From DATBSK01 sp964501785 (GTDB taxonomy: Bacteria; Actinomycetota; Acidimicrobiia; IMCC26256; PALSA-555): a DNA stretch of 61,327 nucleotides. The notes beneath the pieces were generated by a model that saw only the letters and a program-made list of their open reading frames with translations, made no database searches and was not told where the DNA came from. The translations under genes were made by a program, and so were the position numbers. Position 1 is the first letter of the stretch, and each line of letters opens with the position of its first letter. Shown here piece by piece: positions 7,384-15,357 of the stretch. The stretch covers positions 1-61,327 of the forward strand of contig CAZCUD010000020.1 of assembly GCA_964501785.1 (NCBI GenBank). The letters run 5' to 3'.

Positions 7384-8271
7384 TCAGGGTTCGGTGGACG
7401 GGTCGTCGGCGGGAGCCGGGTCGTCGGTGGGGACGATCAGCACGGCGCACCTGGCCTGGTGCGACAGGGTGTTGGGCACGCTGCCGAGGATGCGCTTCGC
7501 GCCCGTCATGCCGCGGTTGCCGACGACGATGAGGTCGGCGTCCACCCGGCCGGCGGTGTCGAGGATCGCGTTCGCCGGTGCGCCCGCGACTGCGTGCGTC
7601 TCCACGTCGAGCCCTCGCGCGCGCAGGGCTCCGGCCTGGGCTTCGAGGCCGGAGCCGATGGCGTCGGCCTCGTCCTTGGCCTCCTCGTCGAGGTCGGCCG
7701 GCGGTGTCACCGCGGCACCGGCGGCGAGGGCCTCGGCGGTCGCCTGCTCGACCCCCTTGTACGCGAGGACGAGGTGGAGCCGGGCGCCGAAGACGAGGGC
7801 GAGCTCGGATGCCAGCGCCACCGCGCGCCCCGCGCGTGCCGACCCGTCGGTGCCCACGACGACGGTGCTGATCGCCCGGGGCTCGTCCTGGGTCTGGACG
7901 ATCATCACCGCACCCATCGCGTCGTGCGACACCGCGTTGGGGATGCTGCCGAGGAATCGGCCCTTGCCCTTCATGCCGCGGTTGCCGACGACGAGCAGGT
8001 CGACCGAGTGCGTGTGGGACCACTCGATCATCACGTCGGCGGGGTCGCCCTGGAGGGCGTGGGTCTCGAGCCGCACCCCGGTGTCGGCGAGGTCGGCCGT
8101 CGCCCTTTCGACGATCTCGCGCCCCGCGGCCTCGATCGACTCGCGCGTGCCCTGGTAGGCGTGGATCACGTGCAGCGTCGCGCCGCACGCCCGCGCGAGG
8201 TCGGCGGCCTGCACGACTGCCCGGCTCGCACGGTCGGACCCGTCGGTGCCGACGACGATGGTGCGGAACAC
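7384..8271 (-). CDS. Tandem universal stress protein (two UspA domains)
   Basis: A protein of about 295 residues with two UspA domains. Each starts with an ATP-binding strand (TIVVGTDGSDRASRAV near residue 3; TVVVGTDGSARAGRAV near 155). Each ends with the G-2X-G-9X-G(S) nucleotide motif (GNRGMKGKGRFLGS and GNRGMTGAKRILGS), so both sites look able to bind ATP. Such proteins are cytoplasmic stress and dormancy factors; the exact role is unknown. GTG 8271, preceded by GGGAGG, is preferred over an upstream in-frame start because it begins right before the first Usp strand. It lies 20 bases after the MBL-hydrolase gene and is likely co-transcribed. Confidence 0.85.
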   Translation of the reverse strand: MFRTIVVGTDGSDRASRAVVQAADLARACGATLHVIHAYQGTRESIEAAGREIVERATADLADTGVRLETHALQGDPADVMIEWSHTHSVDLLVVGNRGMKGKGRFLGSIPNAVSHDAMGAVMIVQTQDEPRAISTVVVGTDGSARAGRAVALASELALVFGARLHLVLAYKGVEQATAEALAAGAAVTPPADLDEEAKDEADAIGSGLEAQAGALRARGLDVETHAVAGAPANAILDTAGRVDADLIVVGNRGMTGAKRILGSVPNTLSHQARCAVLIVPTDDPAPADDPSTEP

Positions 8272-8291
8272 GTGCCTCCCGTCTTCGTCTC

Positions 8292-8918
8292 TCAGTGACC
8301 GCGCGCGATCCACTCGTCGAGGTGCGGTGCTTCGTCGCCGATCGTGGTCGAGTCGCCGTGACCCGTGTGCACGACGGTCGCGGCGGGCAGCACGAGCAGG
8401 CGATCGCGGATCGACTCGATGATGGTCGGGAAATCGGAGTACGAGCGCCCGGTCGCGCCCGGCCCTCCCTTGAAGAGCGTGTCACCGCCGAAGACGTGTC
8501 CGTCGGGGCCGACGACGCACACGCCGCCCGGGCTGTGGCCCGGCGTGTGGATGACGTGCAGGCGCTCGCCCGCGACCTCGAGCTCGCTGCCTTCGCGCAC
8601 CGCGTCGTCGGGCTTGCGGTCGGGGTACACGGCGTCCCACAGCATCTCGTCGTCCGCGTGCAGGAGCACCGGTGCACCGGTGGCGCGCGAGAGCGCGTCG
8701 GCGGCGTTGATGTGGTCGTTGTGACCGTGGGTGCAGAGGATCGCCGTCACCCGCCGATCGCCGATCGCCTCCGTGATCGGTGCCGCGTCGTGCGCAGCAT
8801 CGACGACCAGCACCTCGTGGTCGTCGCCGATCAGCCAGATGTTGTTCTCGACCTCGAAGTCCTCGCCGTCGATCGAGAAGATGCCCGACGTGTTGACCAG
8901 CTCGATCCGCGAAGTCAT
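8292..8918 (-). CDS. MBL-fold metal hydrolase, partner of MscR
   Basis: A metallo-beta-lactamase-fold hydrolase of about 208 residues. The zinc motif THGHNDH is near residue 77, IHTPGHSPGG near 145, and FGGDTLF near 165. The last metal His is in VVHTGHGD near 196. In mycobacteria a close relative is the neighbour of mscR and is thought to act on the S-formylmycothiol that MscR makes; that role is inferred here from gene order. ATG 8918 is chosen because it begins directly before the domain. Confidence 0.8.
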   Translation of the reverse strand: MTSRIELVNTSGIFSIDGEDFEVENNIWLIGDDHEVLVVDAAHDAAPITEAIGDRRVTAILCTHGHNDHINAADALSRATGAPVLLHADDEMLWDAVYPDRKPDDAVREGSELEVAGERLHVIHTPGHSPGGVCVVGPDGHVFGGDTLFKGGPGATGRSYSDFPTIIESIRDRLLVLPAATVVHTGHGDSTTIGDEAPHLDEWIARGH

Positions 8919-8960
8919 CACTTCCGCTCTCGGCGCTTCGCGCCGGGCCGCTCGGGCCAC

Positions 8961-9000
8961 GGCTCACTGCGCCGCAGGGTACCTGCGGCGCGGTCGTTCA
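8961..9000. repeat. Family D repeat, single diverged copy with a perfect hairpin
   Basis: GGCTCACTGC is followed by a perfect 10-bp hairpin (8969-8991, arms GCGCCGCAGG and CCTGCGGCGC around GTA), then GGTCGTTC. It is the reverse complement of the layout duplicated at 38981-39098 upstream of tatD. It lies 16 bases after the mscR stop and is likely its terminator. Confidence 0.6.
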
Positions 9001-9015
9001 CCTCTGGAACGCGCA

Positions 9016-10101
9016 TCAGATCGTGACGACGGATCGGAGGACCTCGCCGCGCTCCATCTTGTGGAACGCGTCCTCGACCTCGTCGAGGGTGATCGTCTCC
9101 GACACGAAGCCGTCGAGGTCGAACCGACCTTGCAGGTACAGGTCGACGAGCAAGGGGAAGTCGCGGGTCGGCAGGCAGTCGCCGTACCACGACGGCTTGA
9201 GCGCGCCACCGCGACCGAAGAAGTCGATCATGGGGATGTCGGGCAGTGCCATGTCGGGCGTCGGCACACCGACCTGCACGACCGTCCCGGCGAGGTCCCG
9301 CGCGTAGAACGCCTGCTGGAGCACCTCCGGGCGCCCGACGGCCTCGATGCACACGTCGGCTCCGTTGCCCTCGGTGAGCTCGCGGACCCGCTCGACGACG
9401 TCTTCCTTCGACGCGTCGATCGTATGGGTCGCGCCGAAGCCCTTCGCGGCCTCGAGCTTCCGGGGATCGAGGTCGACGGCGATGATCGTGCGCGCCCCCA
9501 CGAGCTTGGCGCCCGCGATCGCCGCGTCGCCGACACCGCCGCAGCCGAACACCGCGACCGTGTCGTCGCGCTGCACCTCACCGGTGTTGACCGCGGCGCC
9601 GAACCCCGCCATGACCCCGCACCCGAGGAGGCCCGCGGCCTCCGGGCGCGCGGCCGGGTCGACCTTGGTCGCCTGCCCCGCGGCGACGAGCGTCTTCTCC
9701 GCGAACGCGCCGATGCCGAGCGCGGGCGAGAGGACGGTCCCGTCGGTGAGCGTCATGGGCTGCGTCGCGTTGTGGGTGGCGAAGCAGTACCACGGACGTC
9801 CGCGCCGGCATGCCCGGCACTCGCCGCACACGGCCCGCCAGTTGAGGACGACGAAGTCGCCGGGCGCGACGCTCGTCACGCCTGGCCCCACCGCCTCGAC
9901 GATGCCGGCGGCCTCGTGGCCGAGGAGGTACGGGAACTCGTCGCCGATGCCACCCTCGCGGTAGTGGAGGTCGGTGTGGCACACCCCGCACGCCTGCACG
10001 TCGACACGCGCCTCGCCGGGGCCCGGATCGGGCACGACGATCGTCTCCACGCGCACCGGCTGGCCCTTCCCCGGCGCGATCACCCCCCGAACCTCTGGCA
10101 T
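9016..10101 (-). CDS. mscR: S-(hydroxymethyl)mycothiol dehydrogenase
   Basis: A zinc- and NAD-dependent alcohol dehydrogenase of about 361 residues. It oxidises S-hydroxymethyl-mycothiol, the spontaneous adduct of formaldehyde and mycothiol, to S-formylmycothiol. Visible are the catalytic zinc site CGVCHTDLHYREGG and LLGHEAAGIV, the structural zinc Cys cluster CGECRACRRGRPWYC, and the NAD motif VFGCGGVGDAA. Long stretches such as THNATQPMTLTDGT and SWYGDCLPTRDFP are characteristic of MscR rather than generic ADHs. A TACGCT -10 ends seven bases before the ATG. The gene is followed by the MBL hydrolase, as in mycobacteria. It implies that the organism makes mycothiol. Confidence 0.9.
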   Translation of the reverse strand: MPEVRGVIAPGKGQPVRVETIVVPDPGPGEARVDVQACGVCHTDLHYREGGIGDEFPYLLGHEAAGIVEAVGPGVTSVAPGDFVVLNWRAVCGECRACRRGRPWYCFATHNATQPMTLTDGTVLSPALGIGAFAEKTLVAAGQATKVDPAARPEAAGLLGCGVMAGFGAAVNTGEVQRDDTVAVFGCGGVGDAAIAGAKLVGARTIIAVDLDPRKLEAAKGFGATHTIDASKEDVVERVRELTEGNGADVCIEAVGRPEVLQQAFYARDLAGTVVQVGVPTPDMALPDIPMIDFFGRGGALKPSWYGDCLPTRDFPLLVDLYLQGRFDLDGFVSETITLDEVEDAFHKMERGEVLRSVVTI

Positions 10102-10108
10102 GCGCGGG

Positions 10109-10114
10109 AGCGTA
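10109..10114 (-). promoter_or_regulatory. Leaderless -10 element (TACGCT) of mscR
   Basis: On the minus strand TACGCT ends seven bases before ATG 10101, with no Shine-Dalgarno sequence between. Confidence 0.55.
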
Positions 10115-10138
10115 GCGTCGCCCTCGCACCGGCGACCG

Positions 10139-10230
10139 GTTGCGTAGCGAGACTTCGAGGAGCGGGTCGAGCGACGCACGTTCGACGTGCGTTGCTCGAC
10201 CCTGATGGCGAAGGTGAGCTACGCCTCAAC
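10139..10230. repeat. Family B long nested palindrome, copy 1
   Basis: A roughly 92-base imperfect palindrome. The inner hairpin has arms GGTCGAGCGACGCACG and CGTGCGTTGCTCGACC. The outer arms GTTGCGTAGC and GCTACGCCTCAAC pair less perfectly. It starts 8 bases beyond the stop of the aldo/keto reductase gene (minus) and ends about 25 bases before the mscR promoter, so it probably terminates the reductase transcript. Confidence 0.75.
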
Positions 10231-10237
10231 TGCGCGG

Positions 10238-11239
10238 TCAGGCCGTGATGCGGGCGCGCATCCAGGGTGCGGTGTTGTGGAAGTCGGCGACCGCGGTGCC
10301 CGGCGGCACGAGCTCGTCGCAGGCGGCGCGGGTCTCGTCGTCGAGCGTCATCGACAGCACCGGCAGCGCGTCGGCGAGCTGGTCGAGGGTGCGGGGACCG
10401 ATGATCGGCGCGGTGACGCCCGGCTGGTCCTTGCACCACAGGAGCGCGAGCTGGGTGACGGTGAGGTCGCGGGCTGCCGCGAGCGCCGCCAGCTCGCGCC
10501 CGACCTCGAGCGCCCGCGGGGTCACCCGCTGCAGCAGCTGGGGCCGGCGGGTCGCTCGCGAGCCCTCCGGGACGCCGTCCGCGTAGCGGTTGGCCAGGAT
10601 GCCGCCGGCGAGGGGCGACCACGGGAGCAGCCCGAGGCCGTGGCGCTCGCACAGCGGCACGAGCTCGTTCTCGATGCGCCGGTCGACGAGGTTGTAGGGC
10701 GGCTGCTCCGTCTCGTAGCGCGGGTAGCCCTCGCGCTCGGAGATCGCGAGCGCCTCCATCACCATCCACGCCGGGTGGGTGGAGCACCCGAGGTGACGCA
10801 CCTTCCCGGCCTCGACGAGCTCGGCGAGCGCCGCGAGCGTCTCTTCCTGGGGCACGTCGCCGAACGTCGGCCGGTGCAGCTGGTAGAGGTCGATGTGGTC
10901 GACCCGCAGGCTGCGCAACGACCGATCGCACGACTCGACGATGTGCTCACGGCGGTGCCACTGGTTCGGGTCGCCCTCGCCCCGCGGCATGCCGACCTTC
11001 GTCGCGAGCACGATGTCGTCGCGTCGCCCGTTGGCCGCCAGGGCGTCACCGACGATCTCCTCGCTCCTGCCACCCGCGTAGACGTCGGCGACGTCGATCA
11101 TGTCGATGCCACCGTCGAGCGCGGCGTCGATCATGCGGGCCGACTCCGCGGCGTCCGTCGGGTCACCGAAGTTCATGGCGCCGAGGCACAGCGGCGCCAC
11201 CTCGAGCCCGGTCCGCCCCAGCGTGCGTCGTTCGCTCAC
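10238..11239 (-). CDS. Aldo/keto reductase
   Basis: A 333-residue NADPH-dependent (alpha/beta)8-barrel oxidoreductase. Catalytic-tetrad residues can be read: Asp in IDMIDVADVY, Tyr in DVYAGGRSEE, Lys in VLATKVGMPR, and His in IDLYQLHRPT. The cofactor end (PIIGPRTLDQL) fits. It is of the YajO/AKR11-like bacterial type; the substrate is unknown. A TAGCGT -10 element ends six bases before the GTG start. Family B repeats flank it on both sides. Confidence 0.85.
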   Translation of the reverse strand: MSERRTLGRTGLEVAPLCLGAMNFGDPTDAAESARMIDAALDGGIDMIDVADVYAGGRSEEIVGDALAANGRRDDIVLATKVGMPRGEGDPNQWHRREHIVESCDRSLRSLRVDHIDLYQLHRPTFGDVPQEETLAALAELVEAGKVRHLGCSTHPAWMVMEALAISEREGYPRYETEQPPYNLVDRRIENELVPLCERHGLGLLPWSPLAGGILANRYADGVPEGSRATRRPQLLQRVTPRALEVGRELAALAAARDLTVTQLALLWCKDQPGVTAPIIGPRTLDQLADALPVLSMTLDDETRAACDELVPPGTAVADFHNTAPWMRARITA

Positions 11240-11245
11240 GTCGGC

Positions 11246-11251
11246 ACGCTA
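11246..11251 (-). promoter_or_regulatory. Leaderless -10 element (TAGCGT) of the aldo/keto reductase
   Basis: On the minus strand TAGCGT, six bases, then GTG 11239. It fits the leaderless pattern of the window. Confidence 0.55.
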
Positions 11252-11263
11252 TCGGTCACCCCG

Positions 11264-11351
11264 GTTGCGTCGCTCACCTTCGCATCGAGGGTCGAGCGAC
11301 GCAGGTCGACGTGCGTCGCTCGACCCGCTCCACGACGGCGAGCTACGCAAC
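11264..11351. repeat. Family B long nested palindrome, copy 2, containing the MFS stop codon
   Basis: An 88-base palindrome. The inner perfect hairpin is GGTCGAGCGACGCA / TGCGTCGCTCGACC around GGTCGACG. The outer arms are GTTGCGTCGCTCACC and GGCGAGCTACGCAAC. The TAG stop of the MFS gene (minus strand, 11343-11345) lies inside the outer arm, so gene end and terminator are fused. Confidence 0.8.
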
Positions 11352-12608
11352 CGATGTCGAGGGCGGTGGCGTTGGCGCGACGGTCGACTCGATCGACCGC
11401 TCGTGGTGGCGTGCGGTGAGGGCGACGGCCGCGGTGGCGAGCGCGGCGACGGCGCCGATGGCCAGGCCGGGCCGGGGCCCGATGGCCTGCGACACCCAGC
11501 CGACGAGCGGCCCACCGATGGGCGTGCTCCCGAGGAACGCGATCGCGAACAGCGCCATGACCCGACCCCGGAACTCGGGGGCCGTCTCCTGGTTGCAGAC
11601 CGCGGTCGCCATCGACAGCACGACCATCGACGACAGCCCGACCGCGGGCAGCACCGCGATCTCGAGCGGCAGGCTCGGCGCGACCGCAGCGAACGTCGTC
11701 GTGATGCCGAGCGACAGCACGGCGAGGAGCATCACCCGTTCGCTGGCCCTCCCGAAGTGGGCCGTCCACAGCGCGCCGACGAAGGCGCCGGCGCCGAGCA
11801 CCGCCATCATCGTGCCGAACGTGCCGGCGTCACCGCCGAACTCCTCCTTGGCCATCAGCGGGAGCACGACCTGGTAGTTGAACGCCAGCGTCCCGATGAT
11901 GGCGGTGACCAGCAGCGCGAGGCGCACCGGCCGGTTGTGCCACGCGTACGCCATTCCCTCTCGCAGCTGGCGCTTGCGCCGGGGGACGGGCGTGGACGGT
12001 CGCAGCTCGTTCGCCCGCATCGCGAGCAGCGCGAGGATGACCGCGGCGAACGACGCGCCGTTGATCACGAAGCACCACGCGACGCCGACGCTCGCGATGA
12101 CGAGCGCAGCCAGCGCGGGTCCGACGACGCGGGCGGCGGTGAACACCGAGCTGTTGAGCCCGACCGCGTTGGCGACGTCCTCGGGCGGCACCAGCTCGGG
12201 GACGAACGATCGCCGGCCGGGGTTGTCGACGGCGGTGACGAGCCCGAGGGCGACGGCGAGCGCGTAGACCATCCACACCTCGACGATCCCGGTCGCGGTG
12301 ACCACGCCGAGCAGGAGCGCCAGCCCGGCGCTGATGGAAGCGGTGAGGACCAGCAGCCGACGCTTGTCGACGCGGTCGGCGATGACGCCGCCCCACGCAC
12401 CGGCGAGGAGGGTGGGAGCGAACTGGAGCGCGAGCGTGAGGCCCAGCGCGACGCCGCTGTCGGTGAGGCGGAGCACGAGCCAGGCCTGGGCGACCATCTG
12501 CATCCACGAGCCGGTGCCCGACACGACCTGGCCGAGGAAGTAGAGGCGGAAGTTGCGGGTCCGCAGCGAGCGGAACGTGCGCCGTGCGGCCCGCTCCACG
12601 GGGCTCAC
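11343..12608 (-). CDS. MFS transporter (EntS/MFS_3 type)
   Basis: A polytopic membrane protein of about 421 residues with around 12 hydrophobic segments. The loop GVIADRVDKRRLL between helices 2 and 3 is the MFS motif A. NPGRRSFVPELVPPEDVANA and the start RNFRLYFLGQVVSGTGSWMQ are typical of the MFS_3/EntS group, which exports siderophores, macrolides and other small molecules. Its GTG overlaps the stop of the MarR gene by four bases, so it is co-translated and presumably controlled by that regulator. The exported compound is unknown. Confidence 0.85.
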   Translation of the reverse strand: MSPVERAARRTFRSLRTRNFRLYFLGQVVSGTGSWMQMVAQAWLVLRLTDSGVALGLTLALQFAPTLLAGAWGGVIADRVDKRRLLVLTASISAGLALLLGVVTATGIVEVWMVYALAVALGLVTAVDNPGRRSFVPELVPPEDVANAVGLNSSVFTAARVVGPALAALVIASVGVAWCFVINGASFAAVILALLAMRANELRPSTPVPRRKRQLREGMAYAWHNRPVRLALLVTAIIGTLAFNYQVVLPLMAKEEFGGDAGTFGTMMAVLGAGAFVGALWTAHFGRASERVMLLAVLSLGITTTFAAVAPSLPLEIAVLPAVGLSSMVVLSMATAVCNQETAPEFRGRVMALFAIAFLGSTPIGGPLVGWVSQAIGPRPGLAIGAVAALATAAVALTARHHERSIESTVAPTPPPSTSVA

Positions 12609-13105
12609 GGTGCCTGCCTCGCGTCGTGCCGCGGCTCGGGCGCGAGCACGCGCTCGAGCACGTCGACGGCGGCGGCGAGGCGCGCACGCTCGTCGTCGGT
12701 GAGCGCGGCGAGTCGCTGGGCGAGGAACGCGGTCTTGCGCGAGCGGTTGCGGGCGAGCAGCGTGCGGCCGGCGCGGGTGATCTCGACCCGCACGACCCGG
12801 CGGTCGTCGGCATCGGTGTGGCGCACGACGAGACCCTGCTGCTCGAGGCGGCCGACCGCGGCGGTGACGGTAGGAGGCTGCACCCCCTCGTACGACGCGA
12901 GCTCGCCGAGGGTGAGCGGTCCCTTCCGCTCGATCGTGGCGAGCGCGGACAGCTGGGTCGGTGAGGCCGCCACGTCGGCGTTGCGTCGGAGCTGTCGGGC
13001 GAGCCGGGTGACCGAGAGGCGGAGCCGGTCGGCGAGCGCGGTGACGGTGTCGGGCGCCTCCCGGGCGGGGGGCGGGGGGGTCGGCGACTCGGACATCGAG
13101 CACAT
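12605..13105 (-). CDS. MarR family transcriptional regulator
   Basis: A winged-helix repressor of about 166 residues. The helix-turn-helix lies around residues 60-95 (LTLGELASYEGVQPPTVTAA, recognition helix VTAAVGRLEQQGLV), followed by the wing HTDADDRRVVRVEIT. It is likely ligand-responsive and controls the MFS exporter with which it is coupled (GTGA overlap). ATG 13096 is an alternative start. A strong dyad at 13111-13136 lies just upstream, the expected site of autoregulation. Confidence 0.85.
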   Translation of the reverse strand: MCSMSESPTPPPPAREAPDTVTALADRLRLSVTRLARQLRRNADVAASPTQLSALATIERKGPLTLGELASYEGVQPPTVTAAVGRLEQQGLVVRHTDADDRRVVRVEITRAGRTLLARNRSRKTAFLAQRLAALTDDERARLAAAVDVLERVLAPEPRHDARQAP

Positions 13106-13110
13106 GATAC

Positions 13111-13136
13111 TTCGATCAACTAATTAGTGCATCGAA
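13111..13136. promoter_or_regulatory. Probable MarR operator (26-base dyad)
   Basis: A near-perfect inverted repeat: a ten-base palindromic core ACTAATTAGT with flanking arms TTCGAT and ATCGAA. Eleven of 13 positions pair. It is strikingly AT-rich for this genome and lies 5 bases upstream of the MarR start, between divergent genes, so it could repress marR-MFS and possibly also the PIG-L gene. Confidence 0.75.
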
Positions 13137-13167
13137 ATGTTCCTCGTCGTCCTACGCTCCCTCGCCC

Positions 13168-13959
13168 ATGGCCGCACCTGCGCCGCCGGACATGCGCGAC
13201 TGGGGCACGGTCGAGCCGGGCGAGCTCGAGCGAGTCGTGATCGTGTCGCCGCACCTCGACGACGCGGTGCTCGGCTGCTCGACGCTCATGGCGGCCCACC
13301 CGGGCGCGATCGTGGTGACGGTGTTCGCGGGTCGCCCCGACGAGTACCCGGTTCCGATGGGGCACTGGGACGCGGTGTGCGGGTTCGTCGAGGGCGACGA
13401 GGTGCACGTCGCCCGTCGGGCCGAGGACGCGGCGGCGCTCGCGCTCCTCGACGCCACGCCGGTGTGGCTCGACTTCGTCGAGCACGCGTACCTCGAGCGG
13501 GACGACTGGGTGCGCCCCGAACAGGTCGTCGACCGGCTCGCGGCCGCGATCCGTCCGCTCGAGCCGACGTCGGTGCTCGCGCCCTTCGGCCTCGGAAACC
13601 CCGACCACGACTGCACCCACGAGGCGGCCATGCTCGTGCGCGACCGACTCGAGGCCGACGCGCCCGGGGCAGCCTCGTGGTTCCTCTACGAGGACACCGG
13701 CTACAAGCACATCCCCGGGCTGCTCGCGTGGCGGGTCGCCCGCCTGTTCCGGCGCGGCCTCTGGCCGACGCCGGCGGCAGTGCCCGTCAGCACCGACCGG
13801 GCGCGCAAGGACGCGGCCGTCGCGTGCTACCCCTCGCAGCTCCTGGCCCTGGAGGCCGAGTGGGCGATCGGCGCCAAGCTCGCGGCGCCCGCCCCGGAGC
13901 AGTTCTGGCGGCTCGCCCCGCCACCGCCCGGGTGGGTAGGCCTGTCGGAGGCCGGGTGA
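13168..13959 (+). CDS. PIG-L (LmbE) family deacetylase
   Basis: A 263-residue zinc deacetylase-fold protein. The metal motif appears as VSPHLDDAVLGC near residue 28 (a variant of AHPDDE) and GNPDHDCTHEAA near 145, which holds the second His. The family de-N-acetylates GlcNAc conjugates; MshB and Mca of mycothiol metabolism belong here. It could act on a sugar or mycothiol conjugate, but sequence alone does not decide. A TACGCT element ends nine bases before the ATG, so the transcript may have a very short leader. Confidence 0.75.
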   Translation: MAAPAPPDMRDWGTVEPGELERVVIVSPHLDDAVLGCSTLMAAHPGAIVVTVFAGRPDEYPVPMGHWDAVCGFVEGDEVHVARRAEDAAALALLDATPVWLDFVEHAYLERDDWVRPEQVVDRLAAAIRPLEPTSVLAPFGLGNPDHDCTHEAAMLVRDRLEADAPGAASWFLYEDTGYKHIPGLLAWRVARLFRRGLWPTPAAVPVSTDRARKDAAVACYPSQLLALEAEWAIGAKLAAPAPEQFWRLAPPPPGWVGLSEAG

Positions 13960-14057
13960 CGGAGGCCGCTCGACGCCGCGGCCCCCGCCGCCCCGCCCGG
14001 CGGGAGAGCCCCGTAGACTGACGCCGATCTTTCTGGCCCGATCCTTCTGGGGGGACC

Positions 14058-15338
14058 ATGAGCCAGCCCGCGCGCCCCGACCACACCACGGACCTCGATC
14101 CGGTCCTGCGATGGGGCCTTGCCATCCTCTCCTTGGGGTCGGCGTTCGTGCACTTCGCCGTCATGGGCGAGCACTTCGACGCCAGCACCGCCCACGGCGT
14201 GTTCTTCGCGGCCGCCGCATGGCTCCAGCTCGCGTTCGCGCTCGGCATCATGCTGCGCCCGTCGCGGGGGATGCTGTGGTTCGGCGCGCTGCTCAACCTC
14301 GCGATCATCGGTTCGTGGGTGATCTCGCGCGTGTGGGGCGTGCCCTTCAGCGCAGACGCGTGGACGGCCGAGCCGGCCGCGTTCCCCGACGTGTTCGCGA
14401 CGGTCCTCGAAGCTCTGATCGTCGCCGGCTGCCTCGGGGTGATCACCGGCTACCTCGGCACCAAGCGGGTGTCGCAGGCGGTGGCACTGCCGTTCGTCGG
14501 CGCGCTCGGCGCGTCGGTCGTCATCCTCTCCACGCTGTCGCTCGTGCCCGCGGTCGCGGGTGAGGGGCACCACCACGGCGGCGCCGAGGACGCCGCCCAT
14601 GAGCACGCGGCGACCGAGGCCGCCGCGTTCGACGGCACGACCCCGGCCGATGCGGGTGGCGCGGCCGCGCCGGGCGGTCACGACCACGCCGCGGGTGGCG
14701 ACGCCGGCAGCCCGGGCATCGAGGTCGCGGGCGGCAACTCGCCGTGCGAGAAGACGGGCGAGCCCGTGTCCGAGGGCCAGGCCGCGGGCGGCCACGGCCA
14801 CCGCGGTCCGACCGTGACCCACGCGATCGAGGACGCGGCCACCCGCCAGCTGCTCGCGACCCAGCTCGTGCAGTCGCGCGACGCCGCGATGGCGCTGCCC
14901 ACGCTCGCCGACGCCGAAGCCGCCGGCTACCGCAAGGTCACCACGTACCTGCCGTGCATCGGCGCGCACCTGATGAAGTTCAGCTTCGTCGACGGCACGT
15001 TCGACGCGACGCAGCCCGAGATGCTGCTCTACGGCGGCGACGACCCCACCTCACCGGTCGTCGGGCTCAGCTACTACGTGCTCACCGACGACGGGAAGGC
15101 GCCCGAGGGCTTCGCCGGTCCCAACGACCCGTGGCACCAGCACATCGGGCTCTGCATCCGGGGCGGCCTCGTGGTCGGGAGCGAGGAGACCACCGAAGAG
15201 GAGTGCAAGGCCCGCGGCGGCGTGAAGGGCGACGGATCGAACGCCTGGATGAACCACGTGTGGTCGGTGCCCGGGTGGGAGAGCCCGTGGGGGACGTTCA
15301 GCGGCGAGCACCCCGAGCTCGGCGCCACCGCCCTCTAG
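14058..15338 (+). CDS. Membrane protein with His-rich linker and conserved C-terminal domain
   Basis: A 426-residue protein of unrecognised family. Five hydrophobic segments (about residues 17-37, 45-64, 71-90, 112-131, 139-165) are followed by a His/Gly/Ala-rich linker starting GEGHHHGGAEDAAHEH that could bind metal. The C-terminal domain (about 260-426) has AEAAGYRKV, YLPCIGAHLMKFSF, PEMLLYGGD, DPWHQHIGLC and AWMNHVWSVPG. The same pattern recurs in the secreted protein at 51223-51849, so it is a real domain. The conserved His residues suggest metal or ligand binding on the outer face (inference). GGGGGG precedes the ATG by three bases. Confidence 0.65.
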   Translation: MSQPARPDHTTDLDPVLRWGLAILSLGSAFVHFAVMGEHFDASTAHGVFFAAAAWLQLAFALGIMLRPSRGMLWFGALLNLAIIGSWVISRVWGVPFSADAWTAEPAAFPDVFATVLEALIVAGCLGVITGYLGTKRVSQAVALPFVGALGASVVILSTLSLVPAVAGEGHHHGGAEDAAHEHAATEAAAFDGTTPADAGGAAAPGGHDHAAGGDAGSPGIEVAGGNSPCEKTGEPVSEGQAAGGHGHRGPTVTHAIEDAATRQLLATQLVQSRDAAMALPTLADAEAAGYRKVTTYLPCIGAHLMKFSFVDGTFDATQPEMLLYGGDDPTSPVVGLSYYVLTDDGKAPEGFAGPNDPWHQHIGLCIRGGLVVGSEETTEEECKARGGVKGDGSNAWMNHVWSVPGWESPWGTFSGEHPELGATAL

Positions 15339-15357
15339 CGGCCGGAGGTCGGCCCAC

